64,000 nt of DNA, from the NCBI RefSeq assembly GCF_000276665.1, contig NW_004955463.1, positions 6,950,040 to 7,014,039 on the forward strand, written 5' to 3'. This DNA is from Chinchilla lanigera. Lineage: Eukaryota > Chordata > Mammalia > Rodentia > Chinchillidae. This document shows, one piece after another, positions 23,336 to 36,123 of this stretch. The stretch's first letter is position 1. Each line of letters begins with the position of its first letter. Made by a program: the position numbers and the translations under genes. The notes beneath the pieces are model-generated. The model saw only the letters and a program-made list of their open reading frames with translations. It was not told where the DNA came from and did not search any database.

Positions 23336-26300
23336 AAAAAAAAAAAGATCTCAAGTAGACTGCAGCGTTTTGTTTTCACGGTGATTCAATTTTGGAGCAA
23401 AGGTGTTCATCTCTGAGGTTTTGGGAGAATTGGGCCCTTGACAACTAAGTGTGTTACACAGGAGGAGAAGGACTCAGAAAAAGTACCTGGGGAGACTGGG
23501 CCCTCGGCTGAGGCCTCATCACTGCTGCTTGCGTCTTCTTGGGCTCCCAAACTACCACAAGCTGCGTACTGGAAGATTCTCTTTGCAGCCTCCACACCTA
23601 CCAGCTGCAGGAGCCCTTGCTGCAGCGGGGATGGCGTGACTAGCTAGTGGAAACATGTTCGCAAGGGGATGTGTTTGCCAGTTGCCTGCTGGGATCCAGA
23701 GGAAGGAGGACCCAAGAGATGGAACATGGCTTTAAAAAGAAGTTGGGTCACATTTCTAGTGGTGCTCCAATTTTAGTCATGATCTGGTGCCCCCTTAGAT
23801 TTCCCAGCTCTAAATGCCACTTTTTAAGGACTTACTGGGAAATAGTGCATACCGTGCACTGCCTTACTGCTTTTAAAGATGAATAAGCAGCCCTGTGCAA
23901 CAAGCATCTGATTTCTACCATCATTAACATTTTTCGAAGTGAACATCTAGCTTACTTTCAAGGTCATTGGTATTTGAAATTTATTAAATATGTTGTGTAA
24001 GCCATTGTGAGTAGAAGTTTCACCCACCACCATCTGGAAAGTTGTGCTGTGAAGGCAATCTGCAGCTCCTCCTGTGGCCTCATACACATCTCTGCCTTTA
24101 AAGTCCAGCTTCATCTTTTGCTTTTAGTCTTGATGCCTTGTTGCTGAGGCATCTTGGGGCAGAGAGAAATAGTCAGTTAAGCGCACTGTCCTCACCACAT
24201 GCTAGCAGTGCAACACCACACGTCTTCCACTAGAGTCTGTCAGAGTTGGACCGGAAACACTTGCAGGGGTGCAGGACTGAGAGACCCGGGTGCCTGCTGC
24301 TGGTTCTGCAGCCTCACTCGTCCCGCATCATCCCAGCCCTTTCAGAACGTGCGCAGGCTGCCGCACAGCTCGAGATTGGAACACATCACTTACGTTATCA
24401 CTTACGCTCCGGAAACAGAACATTTCAAAGACCCGGCTTCTTAGGAGCATGCCCCTTGGGAGGTCCCTTGTGACACAGTGGAAAAATTTTAAAGGTTAAA
24501 CCAAAAATAAGTGCAGAAGTGAACCATGGGAAAAGAGACATAAGCAATAGAACAGGGAGATCGCAAAGGGGTAGATACATGGGCCTCGGCTAGTGTGTGG
24601 CTGCCTGTGCTTTAGGGCTGTCCCCTTGGACTAAGCATTTATTAAGCAGCAGGGGCTGTGTCGCAGAACTGGATTTTAGGACATTTTCTTTTTAAAAATT
24701 TGTAGTGTGCATCTCTGTCCCTGCCTTATGGAGCATACCAAAAAAAAGACTGCAATGTGGCCTGGACATGTAAGCATCAGAGGATTAATAACACAACACA
24801 GTGTAGATTTGGGCATTCACAGAGCCCCTTGGAAATAATCCTCACTCCAAGGCAGCTGTCACCCTACAGCTCCTGGTGAGCCTCCTATGGCAAGCAATCT
24901 TATTTTTTAGCCTCTGATGCCTGTTTTTCAGGCCGTGGCCAGCACTGCAGTGGTGGCTGGTCCTGTGAAGGACCCGTGAACGAAACCTTCTCAGATACAC
25001 AGGAAGGGGCTGTAGAGCCCCAGTTGCAGCCTCACTGCCAAAAGTGAGGGACGGGCTCGGGGAGCCTGGGCTTTTGCTTGTGTGAATCTCAGGTGTCATC
25101 GGCTCATAACCCTGGCCCTCCACCATCCACTCTATTCTTTAGAGCTGCTGCTCGGGCCTGCCCAAAAAACTCAGCCTTTGAAGGACTGCACAGGTTCTCT
25201 GTGGTGCTAATCAGCTTGAAGATTTTTCAGACATAAAGGAAACTATTAATCCTCTCATGCTTCCATGTCCCTCTAACCCTGCAGCTGTGTGAGGCCAGTC
25301 TTCGGGGAGAAACCGTCCTGAGTGCTATCTCCTGAGGATGCCAGCCCTGCCTTGAGCCTTCTCATTGCATCTAGTTCAGCGCACATAGGAGACAGGCAGG
25401 TCAGCCAGATGTGTTCAGCGTTAGGCCTGCAAAGGGGCTGTGCCTTCCCTAGTTACTGGGAGTCTCCTTTTCTTTTTCTGCTGTGAGCAGAGGCTGTGCT
25501 GTCACCTGAGCCACTCATGGGTACTCCACCATGCTGCTTTTCCTTTGTAGTCCCCGGAAGGCAGGCCAGGCTTTGAGCACAGGCCAGCACGTGTCCACCT
25601 ACCAAAAACCTCCCTGTGAGGGGAGACCCATACGGACAGGGAAACAGCTCAAGCCCCCGAGAGGAGAATGGCATTTCTCATTGCTTTACACGGAGCCACT
25701 GTCCCTTTACGTTACAGCTGTTGCCTTCTCGAGGAGAAAGACGCAAGGGTCACCCAGCCATTCCCCCAGGCTCTGCTGGTTTCTTCACAGTCCTCCTGTG
25801 AGGGGTTCCCAGCCTCATCTCCTGGTGGGCGAGTTCTGGCTATACCGTGGAGATGACCTGCTCCTGGCCAAGTAAATATTGTCTTTGGTCCATCCCTTCC
25901 CCGCATCTCTCCTGGCATTTGTGGAGCTGAGGAGCCTTTTCAAAAAACAGAGAGACACAAACTAGCTACTTAGGCGGTTCGGAGTTGCTAATTCCAGCCT
26001 TGCCAGGGATTTTCCTTCCTTTGGCCACAGCAGCGGTACTGAAGCCAGACAGTCCCCTACTGGCAGCCTTAGGCAGTGGGGGCTGTTAGAAAGCTCGTCA
26101 ATCCCTGTGTGTGTGGCCGTGTGGTCCTGGCCCAAGTTCCTGAGCACCAGATTTCCCCAGAAGTCAGGACCAGGGGCACAGCCCAGGGTGGGCCTGCAGC
26201 CAAGCTGCGCCTGGACACCGTTAGCCAGTGCACTCTGTCTTCAGGTTTCTTCAGCATATCCCACGTGGCCCGCTGTAAAGGTGGACTCCCTGGGTCCCGT

Positions 26301-26519
26301 GCAGACTGTCCCTGACCTTCCTGGGGTCAGAGCCCAGGTCTGAGTCTCCATGAGTCACTCTTGCAAGTCGCACTGGTGACCTCAGCTTCTTCCTCAGAAT
26401 TACTAACAAGTACATGTCCTCACTGTCACAGTTGGCTCGGTATTTCACAGTCAAATTGTAATGACAGTTATGAAACGCAGCTAAATTTGAAATTTTTAGC
26501 AAGTTTCAGTTTTACTATA

Positions 26520-26615
26520 TTTTATCCTCACTGAACCTGTTTCCTTATCTGTGAATGAGAAGGAGGAACCCTACCTTTTGGAGTTATTTTGAGGTAAAGA
26601 ATTAAATGTTTAGCC
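26520..26615 (-). repeat. MIR SINE fragment
   Basis: The + strand reads cctgtttccttatctgtgaatgagaa, the reverse complement of the MIR core motif, followed by a degraded tail. Old and short. Confidence 0.5.
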
Positions 26616-28317
26616 TAGAGCAGGAGTTTTAAAATACTTCTTCTAGTATCTGCCCTTTGTCAGCACTTGGTCTGGTCTGATGCAGCTCAGAGATCCCAGA
26701 GCCCTCCCCAGAAGTGTGAGAAGCATATAGACACTGTGTCTCCAAGCCAGGGCCCCACACGGAACCTAGGGCCTGGGCCTTGTTCTTGGGCATAGAAGAC
26801 AGGCAGCTGGAGCAGGGCACGAACTTGCATTGTGGACAGAGGAGGCTCTGTTAGGGTTGTCCGGCTGTCCATCAGGCATTCTGCCCTTCCCCAAGCGCAG
26901 GCACCCAGGTACACCCGGAAGTACATGAGGCCTGCTTTGGAAAGAAACCCAAGGCTACAAAGAAACTTTGGATTATACAACATAGTCTTCATAAAAGGGG
27001 AAAGTGAACTTTTCCTTGAAGAAAACCAGTTGTGACAGGAGAGAAAAGGGAAATCAACTCCAAATGGGATCATGTTTTATTCAGGATTTGTTCTGCCAGT
27101 GGGGCAGGCCAGAACCCAGTAAAAGGACTGAAAGTGGGACGCCCCAACTTCAAGCCTCATGCGTTCCGCCACAAAGCTCTACTCGCTTCACTGAGCACAG
27201 CTCCTGGGGACCTCTAATGGCCCTTGCTAGCAAACATAGTTAAAAATTAACAGGCTGACAGAATTAAATATGGATGACAAGCAACCACTGTGGACTTAAT
27301 CTGACACAGGATGTTACACGCTTGGGTGCCCTCAACCCAAGTGGCGTCTTGAATGAACTTCGAGATGTCTGAGCACATTTCACATGCCTGTTTGGAAGTA
27401 AGAGCCTGACTTGTGCTTAGGACAGACAGGAAAAAAGTCTAAAAGCCCAAGAGAGAAAGACACTCCCTGAGGGCTTGCATTTAATTAAACCTAACCCTGA
27501 TTGGTCTTCACTCAGCAGGAGGTGTTCACTGTCCTAGGACCTTTGTTCTCCATCTAGACCTTGTCCGTGGTGGGGCTCAACCCTCATCGATGTTCTGCCA
27601 TCCCACAGTGGAGCCTGGCCTTCTCCTGACAGGACTTCCTTGCTCTCCTCCTGCCCGGCTGCTGGGGTGGGTGAGATGGCAGGCTTAGTAACCTTGCCAG
27701 TGGGGCAGCAAGTTGTTTAATTGTCCTAGACTGGGAGTAGCAGATGCCAGACAAGTAGTAAGGAATGCTCATTATACTTCATGCTCTGGGTGGATGCTGA
27801 GAGAGTATGGGCAGCAAGCTCAGGTTGGCAGAGGGTAGTGTGGTACCATTTAACCCAGTGAGCCCCATTTCATGCATCATGGACATGTTTGGAAAGTCTT
27901 TTCCCAGCTTGTGCAAGGGCATTATTAGAAACGAAGAGGGTTGCTGTTTAAAAGAACTTAGTTGGTGCTCTAAAGAGAAGTCTTTATATTGCAAGTCTTA
28001 ACTCCAGTCTGTTGGGCGAGTGTGGAGTTTTTTGAAGCAAAATGGACTTCTGGCCTACAGCCTCTCCTCAGCCTGGCAAAGGTCCTCGAGGGGTTTCCTT
28101 GATGATCCTGCCCAGGAGATCTTGAGGCCTGCATTGAGTGAGGCAAAATTGGTTTTTCTTAAAGCTGCAGGTGAGTGGCTTACAGCCAGGAGCTCAATGG
28201 TGGGGAAGCCCTCACAGAGGAATTGAGGGTTCCATTTGGGGGACGGTAATAGAAACTTGCCCAAGACTGTCCGGGACTTAAAAACCAATTAATCTGTTAT
28301 TCATCTAAAATACTTGC

Positions 28318-28790
28318 TGTCCTAGTTACTTTTCTCTTGTTGCAGAGACAAAATACCTGACCCCCAAAATTAAGTAAGGAAAGGTTTATTTAGCTCACAG
28401 TTTGTGGAGGTTTCAGTCCATAATCAGTCAACTTCAAGGTAGGGTGGCATGGTGAGGGGCAACAGTTCAACGCTACAGAAGACAACAAAAGTAGCAAGAA
28501 CAAAAGGGAGAGAGCCAGCCTCTTTTCCTCCATTATATTGTGGGCCGGCTACCTGCCCTCGGGTAGATGTAGCACACACACCATCTTGGTACCCTTCTCT
28601 TGCACAGGCTCAAGATCCTGGTCCCCTGGCTGAGTCACTTATTTAAACTTCTAAACTTCTCCAGTTGACACAGTGAACAACATCCTAGAGGGGTAAGGGT
28701 ATAACCTCTATACCCCAAGAGGTAAAACTGCTGAGTTACTTAATTAAGCTTCTACACTTCTCAAATTGACATAATGTATCAAGCATTACA
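28318..28790 (-). repeat. 3' LTR of the MaLR element
   Basis: 473 bases. Shares ordered blocks with 30398-30859, for example aaaggtttatttagct, gtttcagtccataatca, cctcttttcctcc and ttgacacagtgaacaacatc. Confidence 0.85.
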
Positions 28791-30397
28791 ACCCACCCCT
28801 GTCAACTTGGTAACCAGACACATTTTTATAAAATGGTTTTCAGATGCAAAGACATGCTTATTCTTAACATTTCACAACACATACGTTATAACAGAGGCTT
28901 AACAATCCTTAAGAACCAGTATTCTATCAACATATTACATTAGAACCATAACATGCCATCCCTGGACCCTCAGAGACTTACGCATATTCCTTTATGCAAA
29001 AGGCATTTAGTCCACCTGCAAGAGTTGCAAGAGTCCTAACAGTTTCTGCCTTGCTGAACAGTCCAAGTCTCCTCTGAGATATAAGTCCAACTCTTAGCTG
29101 TGAGCCCCTATGTAAATGAAAAGTTAGAACACTTCCAACATTAAATGGCACAAGATGAGTATTTTTATTCCAAATGTTACAGACAAGGAAATACAAAGGA
29201 TTGGGAACAAAGCAAGACCAAAACACAGCAGGGCAAATGTGAGGTCTTCTAGTTCCCTATGCAGCATCCGAGAATTGTGCCAAATTGTTAGCTCCAAAGG
29301 CTTGTGTGGTTCTATCCCTATGGCATTTCCAGTGGTTGTAACTCCCACAGCTTCTGTCTTGGGCTGGCTTTATTCCCTCTTTACAGGTTTCCTCAGATGA
29401 TCCATGCTCCTGGCTTTTCCAAACTTTTGGGGTCTCCACTGCACCTTTGGCTTTACCTTCACAGCTTCACACATTGCCCTCTCAGGAACACACTGCCTAG
29501 CCTCTCAGGCCTTCTGAAATCAGGGTGGAAGCCTTCTTTACCCCACAATTCTTCCATTCTGCATGTACCTAAAACCAGCACCACATGGTCTGCTACTGGC
29601 TGGAGCAGTCACCAGGCTTTCTCTCTTGGCTGTAGGGTTCGAGGGTCTGGATCAATGGACACTCTGAATGCAATTCTCAGGAATAAATTTTTTATGCCAC
29701 CACCATTCTGGAACCTGGTGTGGCCAGTGCTGCCATTCTGGAATGTGGTCCTCTGCGGCTTTCTCCTCAAAGCAAAGTGTTTCACTTTTGTGGGTTTGAG
29801 GCTGCAAAGGGTGGAGACTTGCTGTTTCTTGTGAGGCTTTTGGGCCATCTTTTATACATATTCACCTGTTCCTTCTCAACAGTCAAGATCTCTGCTCTAC
29901 CTTTGCGGTCCACAGCTTTACTGGAGCTTCCTTTCTGGCCAAACACATTTTAAATCATCCTGCTGGGCTCCTTGCTCTTGATTCTCAACACAAATCTGGC
30001 TAAAAGTCCCCCCACCAAAATAGCCATGCCACTGTCTCAGCAATCAACTGCCTGGAAATTTCTTATGCCAGATTAATTAGTCTGCTGCCCTTAATCTCAG
30101 TCTTGGTCTCTGGGCATAAGCAAAATACATACAAACTTTCTACCATGCCATAATACACATTGTCTGGACTCCATCAACCAGTCTTTCTTCCCAGCAGAAA
30201 CTTCCCTAGCCTGGTCTTTACTGGTTTTCTGGTCTTCTGAGCTCTGACCAGTCTCCCACACAGCGTTCTAGCTGTACTCTTTCAGGTGACATATTCGAAC
30301 CTTTCCAAACTCTTCCTACAAGCCATTTCCAAAGGCTGTTGAACCACATGGTCAGGTATAGTCAGAGCAACAACCCCACTTCTCTGGTACCAAATTC

Positions 30398-30859
30398 TGT
30401 TTTACTTTCTTTTCATTGCTCAGGCAATTCCTGACACCCAAAATTAAGGAAGAAAAGGTTTATTTAGCTTTCAGTTTGTGGAGGTTTCAGTCCATAATCA
30501 GCTGGCTCCAAGGCAGGGTGGCATGGCACAGGGGCAACAGTTAAATGCAGAAGCAACAAGAGCAAAAGAGGGGAAGGCAACCCTCTTTTCCTCCCTTATA
30601 TTGTAAGCAGGCTACCCGCCCTCCAGTAGGTATAGAACTCACACCATCTCCCTCCCCTCTTGCACAGGTTCAGGATCTTTACAAAAGTGGGGACCCTTGT
30701 CCCCTGCTGAGTCCCTCAGTTATACTTCTAAACTTCTCAAGTTGACACAGTGAACAACATCCTAGAGCAATGTCTTCTATACCCCAGGATGTAGAACTGC
30801 TGAGTTACTTAGTTAAGCTTCTAGACTTCTCAGGTTGACACAGTGTATCAACCATTACA
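30398..30859 (-). repeat. 5' LTR of the MaLR element
   Basis: About 462 bases, the partner of 28318-28790. Followed on the + strand by the 5-bp target duplication cttgt. Confidence 0.85.
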
Positions 30860-31442
30860 CTTGTTTAAGGTACTGTTTTTATTTTGTTCTCAGTATGGTT
30901 CTTTGCTCTAAATATGATGCAAGGAGCTCTGCACCTGCATTAGAAAAGATGTGAAGACACCTGGCTGCTCCACAGTTGGACATTGGCTGGTTTACTTGTC
31001 TTCAGGTGCAATTGAGTTTGATTAGGAGCTAGAAACTTGTATGCCACCTAGATCCACTGGAAATTTTCACTGGCAGGGGCCTCCTAGAGTAGCATTTTGT
31101 GGGGCCCACAGGGATTAAAATATGGCACAGAATCAAATGGGTCTGTGGTCAGATATACTTGGGAAACATATGGATAGATCAGTCAAACAGGTTTCTTAAT
31201 ATTTTTTCTTGTTTTCTTGCGGGGGTATTTCTTTGTTTCATTGTGGTTTTGGGGGGAAACTTCTCAAGAACCTTTTATGTGCTGCCTTATTTCCAGATCA
31301 TAGACCATAACTTACTGGACTATAGAACTGCTTTAGACTGGTCTTCCAGCCACACTTCTAAAAACCTGCTAAAGAACAGTGAGACTCAGACATGAGTGTG
31401 TGTATTGCAGTTACCTCTAGGGCTTTTTAACATGTAAGTTAT

Positions 31443-31532
31443 GAGCCAGGGATACAGCTCAGCAGCACAGTGCCTGCCGGGCAAGCACAAGGACCTGAGT
31501 TTGATTCTCGGTACCAGAAATAAATAAATAAA
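31443..31532 (+). repeat. ID SINE with target-site duplication
   Basis: Element with tRNA-like A box (cagctcagcagc) and B box (gagtttgattctc) and a taaataaataaa tail. It is flanked by atgtaagttat at 31432-31442 and 31533-31543. Confidence 0.88.
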
Positions 31533-31543
31533 ATGTAAGTTAT

Positions 31544-31730
31544 AGCCAGGTGTGATGGCTCTCCTCTGTAATCCAGCACTTTGAGAAGCTGACCCGGGAG
31601 GACCACAAGTTTGAGGCTAGGCTGAGCAATTTTCCAAGACCCTTTCTTAAAACACAACATTTTTAAAGATCTGGGGATGTAGCTCAGTGCAAAGGCCCAG
31701 TTTTCAGTCCTCGGTACCACATGAAATAAA
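31544..31730 (+). repeat. Composite B1-ID SINE
   Basis: A 7SL-like B1 part (gccaggtgtgatggctc ... ctgtaatccagcactttg) is joined to a degraded ID part (ctggggatgtagctcagtgc ... ctcggtacca). It abuts the TSD of the ID element at 31443. Confidence 0.75.
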
Positions 31731-32449
31731 GCAAGTTAGAGGGCCCTACCACGAGAGTTTCTCTGCTCATAACACGTTCCTGTGATGGCCCAGGGACCAC
31801 TCTTTGAAAACCACTGGTGTGGACTTACCTCTTAATTCAGCAGAAAAGAAATTGGCCAAACCAAGGGATGTTTACTAACAGTGACCAATAATTGCCCAGC
31901 ACCTGGTAAGCAGTTCTCTTGTCTGTTTGTAAAGCTTCATTGTGAGGACTAAGTTCTGTATTTGAATCCTCGGGGCCTTAGCTTCCTCACCTATATATGG
32001 AGGAGGATGGAAGTGATTTTTGGGACTACTTTGTCTGGTGTCCCACTTATTTTTTATCTCAGTCACCTGTTTCTGGGTGTTTCTTTTCTGAGTGTCTTCT
32101 ACTCCTGTCCAACCTGCTGCCACGCTGAGGAGCCTGGTAGGGCCCTTGGAGGAGAAGCTTCACTGTGACGGCTGGTACGGTGGGAACCATTCCCACAGCC
32201 TTCCACGGTGCTCCCTCATCGTTACAGTCCCGTGGTCTCTGGCACAGGCCACGTCAGATTCGGTATTGGTTAAATATCTTTGTTAGAGGTTCTAGCAGGG
32301 ACTCCCAAACTGCCTAGAATTGTGTGCAGGTTTTTGAGCATGAGTTTGAATGTGCGTTGTGTGCGTGAGCACCCATGCTGTCAGGGAGGCAGCACTCACA
32401 GTTTCAGGGTTGGGATGAGTGGTGTAAACTCCGCTGAACTGTCCATGGG

Positions 32450-33350
32450 GAGGAGCTCACACTTGGAGACGGCACGCTGCAGGTTTCTGGAGCTTTAATG
32501 CCGCATCTAACGCAGCCCCTGGGGACTCGAGAGTGACCTGGATCCCCGAACCACAGCAGAATGAGCAGCCTGATAGGAGGAAGGGTGAACCCTCTCTGCA
32601 CACCACCTCCCAACCGTGAGCACAGAACAGCTGCCCAGTCACCAGCCGCCCACTCTGAGCTCTGCCCACTCGCCTCCCATGCAGACGGGAGCAGCAGTCT
32701 CAGCCTGGCAGCTGCTGCCCTCTGCTGGAAGGCAGGCACAATGGGCCTTGGTGGTAGTAGAGCAGGTCCCTGCGGCATCTGGGGTGCCTCAAGAAGAGCC
32801 TCCACTCCGGCCAGTGCCCTGGGGTCTGATTCGTGGGGCACAAGAGTAATGAGCTTTGGGGCCCGTCTTTGTCCTGCTGCCACTACGTCCATCCACTCTG
32901 AGAGTCACTGGCCTGCTTCCTCACTGGCATCCTCCACCTGAGCTCAGCTGAGCACAATTTAACCTGGACCCCACCGCCTGGATCAGCCACCTTGTCACCC
33001 TGGAATACCCCAAGGACGGCATGTGTGCAACTGAAAGAGTGAATGCCAGGGCTGCGGGAGGCGGGAGACCCCAGCCAGAGAGGCGGTGTGCGGGAGGTGA
33101 GGGCTTCCATCTGGCAGTCACCTTCCCCGGCCCCGCCCCTGCCGTCCACCCCGCGGCTCTCCCCCTCAGCCGCGCCCCACACCGGGCTGCACAGCCGCCC
33201 GCACTGCACCCCACACTGACCTGGCGCACACGGCTCCAGCCCCTCTACTGCGTCGGTCCCCAGCCCCCTGCCCGCCTGAGGCCCTGTACCCCCAGCCCGT
33301 CCTTGCCCACCTGTCTCAAGGAGGCAGCTCCAACTCTGCTCTTTGCTTAG
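32450..33350. other. GC-rich, CpG-enriched intronic stretch
   Basis: The part around 33110-33260 is strongly C-rich with many CpG dinucleotides (for example ccgcggctctccccctcag and cagccgcgcccc) against a CpG-poor background. It could be a small CpG island, an orphan promoter or simply GC-rich intron. No TATA box or recognisable first exon is seen. Confidence 0.35.
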
Positions 33351-35099
33351 TGAGCAAGTGGACTCAGATGCACAAAACCGGAAGCCATGGGTAGGTACGC
33401 TGCTTCTTGTCTCCCCTCCTCTCGCCTCCCCTGCCCTCCCCCGTCCTACACTCCCACCCCCCTTGGCTCTTTTCCTTTGCCCTTCACGCACTTCTGAATT
33501 CTCAAGAATGGGTTTCCAGTCTGCCTGCCAGAAAGTTCCTGATCCTTCAACCCTTTAAACCACCAGAGTGCTGAGAACAGCTGGCTGTTTCTGAGGCGCT
33601 TCGGAGCCCCTGGCGGCTCCTGGAGCGCAGCTTTGCTCTCTCCCAGGACTGGCCGCCTCCAGTTGTCTGGTTTCTGGTGTATGGCACACAGTCCCCAGCG
33701 GAGACCTCATCCACAGTGGCCAGAGGGACTCTGCAGTGGGTTTCTGGTGTCGGAAGAGAAGCTCAAGGTGCACCCTGGGTCCTTGAAGCCACGTGTCCCA
33801 AGTCAGGCCAGAGACCTCTACTCCAAGGTGGCCTACGGGTGGGGTCCAGAGGGTTCCCCCTGCACTGACAGCCAGGAGAATACAGCACGGCCCTGCTTAG
33901 AAGGCCTGGGACGGAGAAGGACATTCCAGTAACTTCCACATGTGGACCAAGAAGATCAGGGACACTATGGCTTCTCTTCCGGGCCCAGCTTTGAGTCAGG
34001 TTGTTTTATGCCAGGCCTGATGCCGCAGTGCTCCGTGACCGTGGCCATTCAGAACACCCAGACCCCAGATGACCTTCCCACCTGTAAAACAAGACCAGGG
34101 ACAGGTTTTCATCAGTCCTCAGAAGCCCTGGGGTCCACAGAGCTGCCTCAGTGGCCTTTGACCCCACTGTGTCCCCTTTTAGCCAGTGACGCCTGCTCCA
34201 TCTGGATGCTTGGGAAGTTTGTGTACGGCTTTCAGCTGCCCCACTGGGGGAGGAGCCGCCCCCACAGGGTCCTCCAGCCCTCGCCACGGGAAATGTGCCC
34301 TGTCTGCTCCCATCAGTGCGCCCCGTGTTGCCTGTCACAGTCCTGGGGAGGCGGTCCCTCAGCGCAGGAGGAGGAGCAGCATTAAACAAGCACCTCTTGC
34401 CTGCATCCAAGGCCTTTCGGGAAAACTGACACTGTTAATAGGTAGATGTTGGTTGAAAACAATGTACGCTTGCCCTTTTGTTTTTCACGTTTGCCTTGGC
34501 ATAGGACCCAGAACATTCTGCCGAGTGGACAAAGTCTCATTCAACCCGTTCGTGTTGGGGTTGGCCTTCCTTTTTAGAGATCCAGGGGAAGAGATGGGGC
34601 TTGTCCTCCCTGGGAAGGCTTTTTGCCCACGGCTGCAGCCACCCTTCCCAGCAGAATGAGTATGGGAAATTGGGTAGCAGGTAACGCTCAGTACCAGAAA
34701 GCCAGAGCCCTTTTTCTAAAGGAGTAGGAAGTTTTGGCCAGGCCATTGTGGTCAAAGGGGTCATATACTGCTGGTTTCTTATCAAGGCGCATAAGTATTT
34801 CCACATCTCGCCCAGGAAGCTAGGAGGCAGCCCTTTTCCCACCTAGGCGTTTCCAAGTGAGTATGAAGAATGCAGTTCACTGAGCCAGGCTGTGCCTCGG
34901 GATGGCTGCTAATGGAAGAGGATGGGGCGCCAGGGAGCTGGCAGAACCTCAGGCCCCTCCTGAGGGCTGTGTGAAAGATCTCCAGGGTGCCACTCTGGCA
35001 CTTCGCCACACAGGCCAGTGTGGCGGGGACCCCCCGGAGCACGGAGTTCTGTAAGGAGAGCATGTGGTAACTCACAGCATCGTCATTGTGTCTTTCCAG

Positions 35100-35169
35100 A
35101 TGCGCTGGCTCCCTCCCTCCGAGGCTACTTCTCAGGGCTGGAAGTCCCGTCAGTTCTGCTGAATGCTGT
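35100..35169 (+). CDS. RBPMS: RBPMS alternative C-terminal exon (196-residue isoform tail)
   Basis: Preceded by a TTTCCAG acceptor (35093-35099). In frame with HAQ at 20484 it encodes [20 protein letters not shown] and TGA (35160-35162), identical to the tail of the 196-residue human isoform as I remember it. A GTAAGT donor at 35170-35175 splits off the 3'UTR only 7 bases after the stop, so the downstream junction is too close to trigger nonsense-mediated decay. This tail replaces the 43-residue tail encoded at 23115. Published work on smooth-muscle splicing reports that RBPMS C-terminal isoforms differ in activity, so the choice matters functionally. Confidence 0.95.
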
Positions 35170-36123
35170 GTAAGTACCTGGTTCCCTGAGAACCGTGAAG
35201 CACCCAGCGCATAACACAGCCTCGGCTAACCGCAGCCCTCACCCTTCTCCACTCCCTTCGCTGTGCGTCTCTGAGAAGAGCTCTTAGGTGATCATGCCCT
35301 TTTCCAGGAGGAAGTTTCTTCCTAGGACTGTGGGAGAAGTGAGGTGTGGGTGCTGTGCTGACTCTAATTTAGGAATTAGATTCTTGTCTGACCTGCTTCA
35401 TAGATGCAGTCAAAAGTGTCATAAAATTCCATTATGTAGTTGGGGTTTCCTGCTCCCAGCATTAAGCAGAAAGTTTCTTCAAGGTGCACGCCTAAATCAT
35501 TCACTAAAACACCTAGTTTTTGTATTGAAGATGTGCTCTTTCCAGTAGGCTTTCCTTCAGATTTTTTTATCTTGAGGGAAACAATATCTGAAATTGGCAT
35601 TCATGCTTTTTAAGCCTAACTTCACGTTAAACAACTGTTCAGTTATTTTTTTCCTATAAATGTAGAATTACTGCAAAAATCCAAACACCTCCTATAATGG
35701 AGTATGCTGAGTGGTGCCATTGCTCTGAATCGTAATTCGGGGTGTGAATCTGGCGGGGGGGTCTGCCTACAGTGAAGTTGCCCTAGTGTTATCATCTCAT
35801 CATCAGCATCCACTTGGGTTATACCACCCTTCCCTGAACAGGGAGAAAAGTGCTTAGGGGAAAGGACCAGACCTGCATCCATCCTGTCAGATAGAAATCA
35901 GCCAGTCATGGCATAATAGTTCCAAGTAAAACTAATGCTTATTTCTTAGTCCGTATCGATGCTGAGTCCCTGGTTGGATCACTCGAGGCCCCGGGACTCT
36001 TGGAGAAGTGCGTGAGGCCACATCTGAGCAAGCTAGGGGAAGGATGGCGGGAATGGGCGTGCTGGAGCTGGCCTTGCGCAGTCCAGTACCCTCTTAGCAA
36101 GAAGAAAGGGGACACCAAACAAG

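Larger units (their letters stand above)
28318..30859 (-). mobile_element. Complete MaLR/ERV3-type non-autonomous LTR retroelement
   Basis: Two similar sequences of about 470 bases lie in direct orientation (28318-28790 and 30398-30859), flanking 1.6 kb of internal DNA. On the - strand each starts TGTAATG and ends in ACA. The insertion is bounded by a 5-bp duplication, cttgc at 28313-28317 and cttgt at 30860-30864 (one mismatch). Next to the 5' LTR the - strand reads TTTGGTACCAGAGAAGTGGG, close to a leucine-tRNA primer binding site as used by the ERV-L/MaLR group; next to the 3' LTR lies a purine tract (AGGGGTGGGT). The internal part resembles MST/THE1-type internal sequence as I remember it and shows no gag-pol frames. 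LTR divergence is visible throughout, so it is old. Confidence 0.85.
23336..35099 (+). other. RBPMS: RBPMS intron between the alternative terminal exons
   Basis: Intron DNA that would be spliced out when the distal 3' end is used. It contains a complete MaLR retroelement (28318-30859), an ID element and a composite SINE (31443-31730) and, near the 3' end, a GC- and CpG-richer stretch (about 32450-34400). The parts 23350-28310 and 31750-35090 show no recognisable exon. Many overlapping ORFs at 32400-34700 on both strands reflect GC richness and not a recognisable protein. Confidence 0.8.

Noticed and set aside
29304..29834. 176-residue ORF
   Set aside because: It lies in the internal region of the MaLR retroelement, on the strand opposite to its transcription, and matches no protein.
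32883..33491. 202-residue ORF on the - strand
   Set aside because: Low-complexity Gly/Arg/Ala-rich translation in GC-rich DNA, with equally long ORFs on the other strand and no recognisable domain or splice context.
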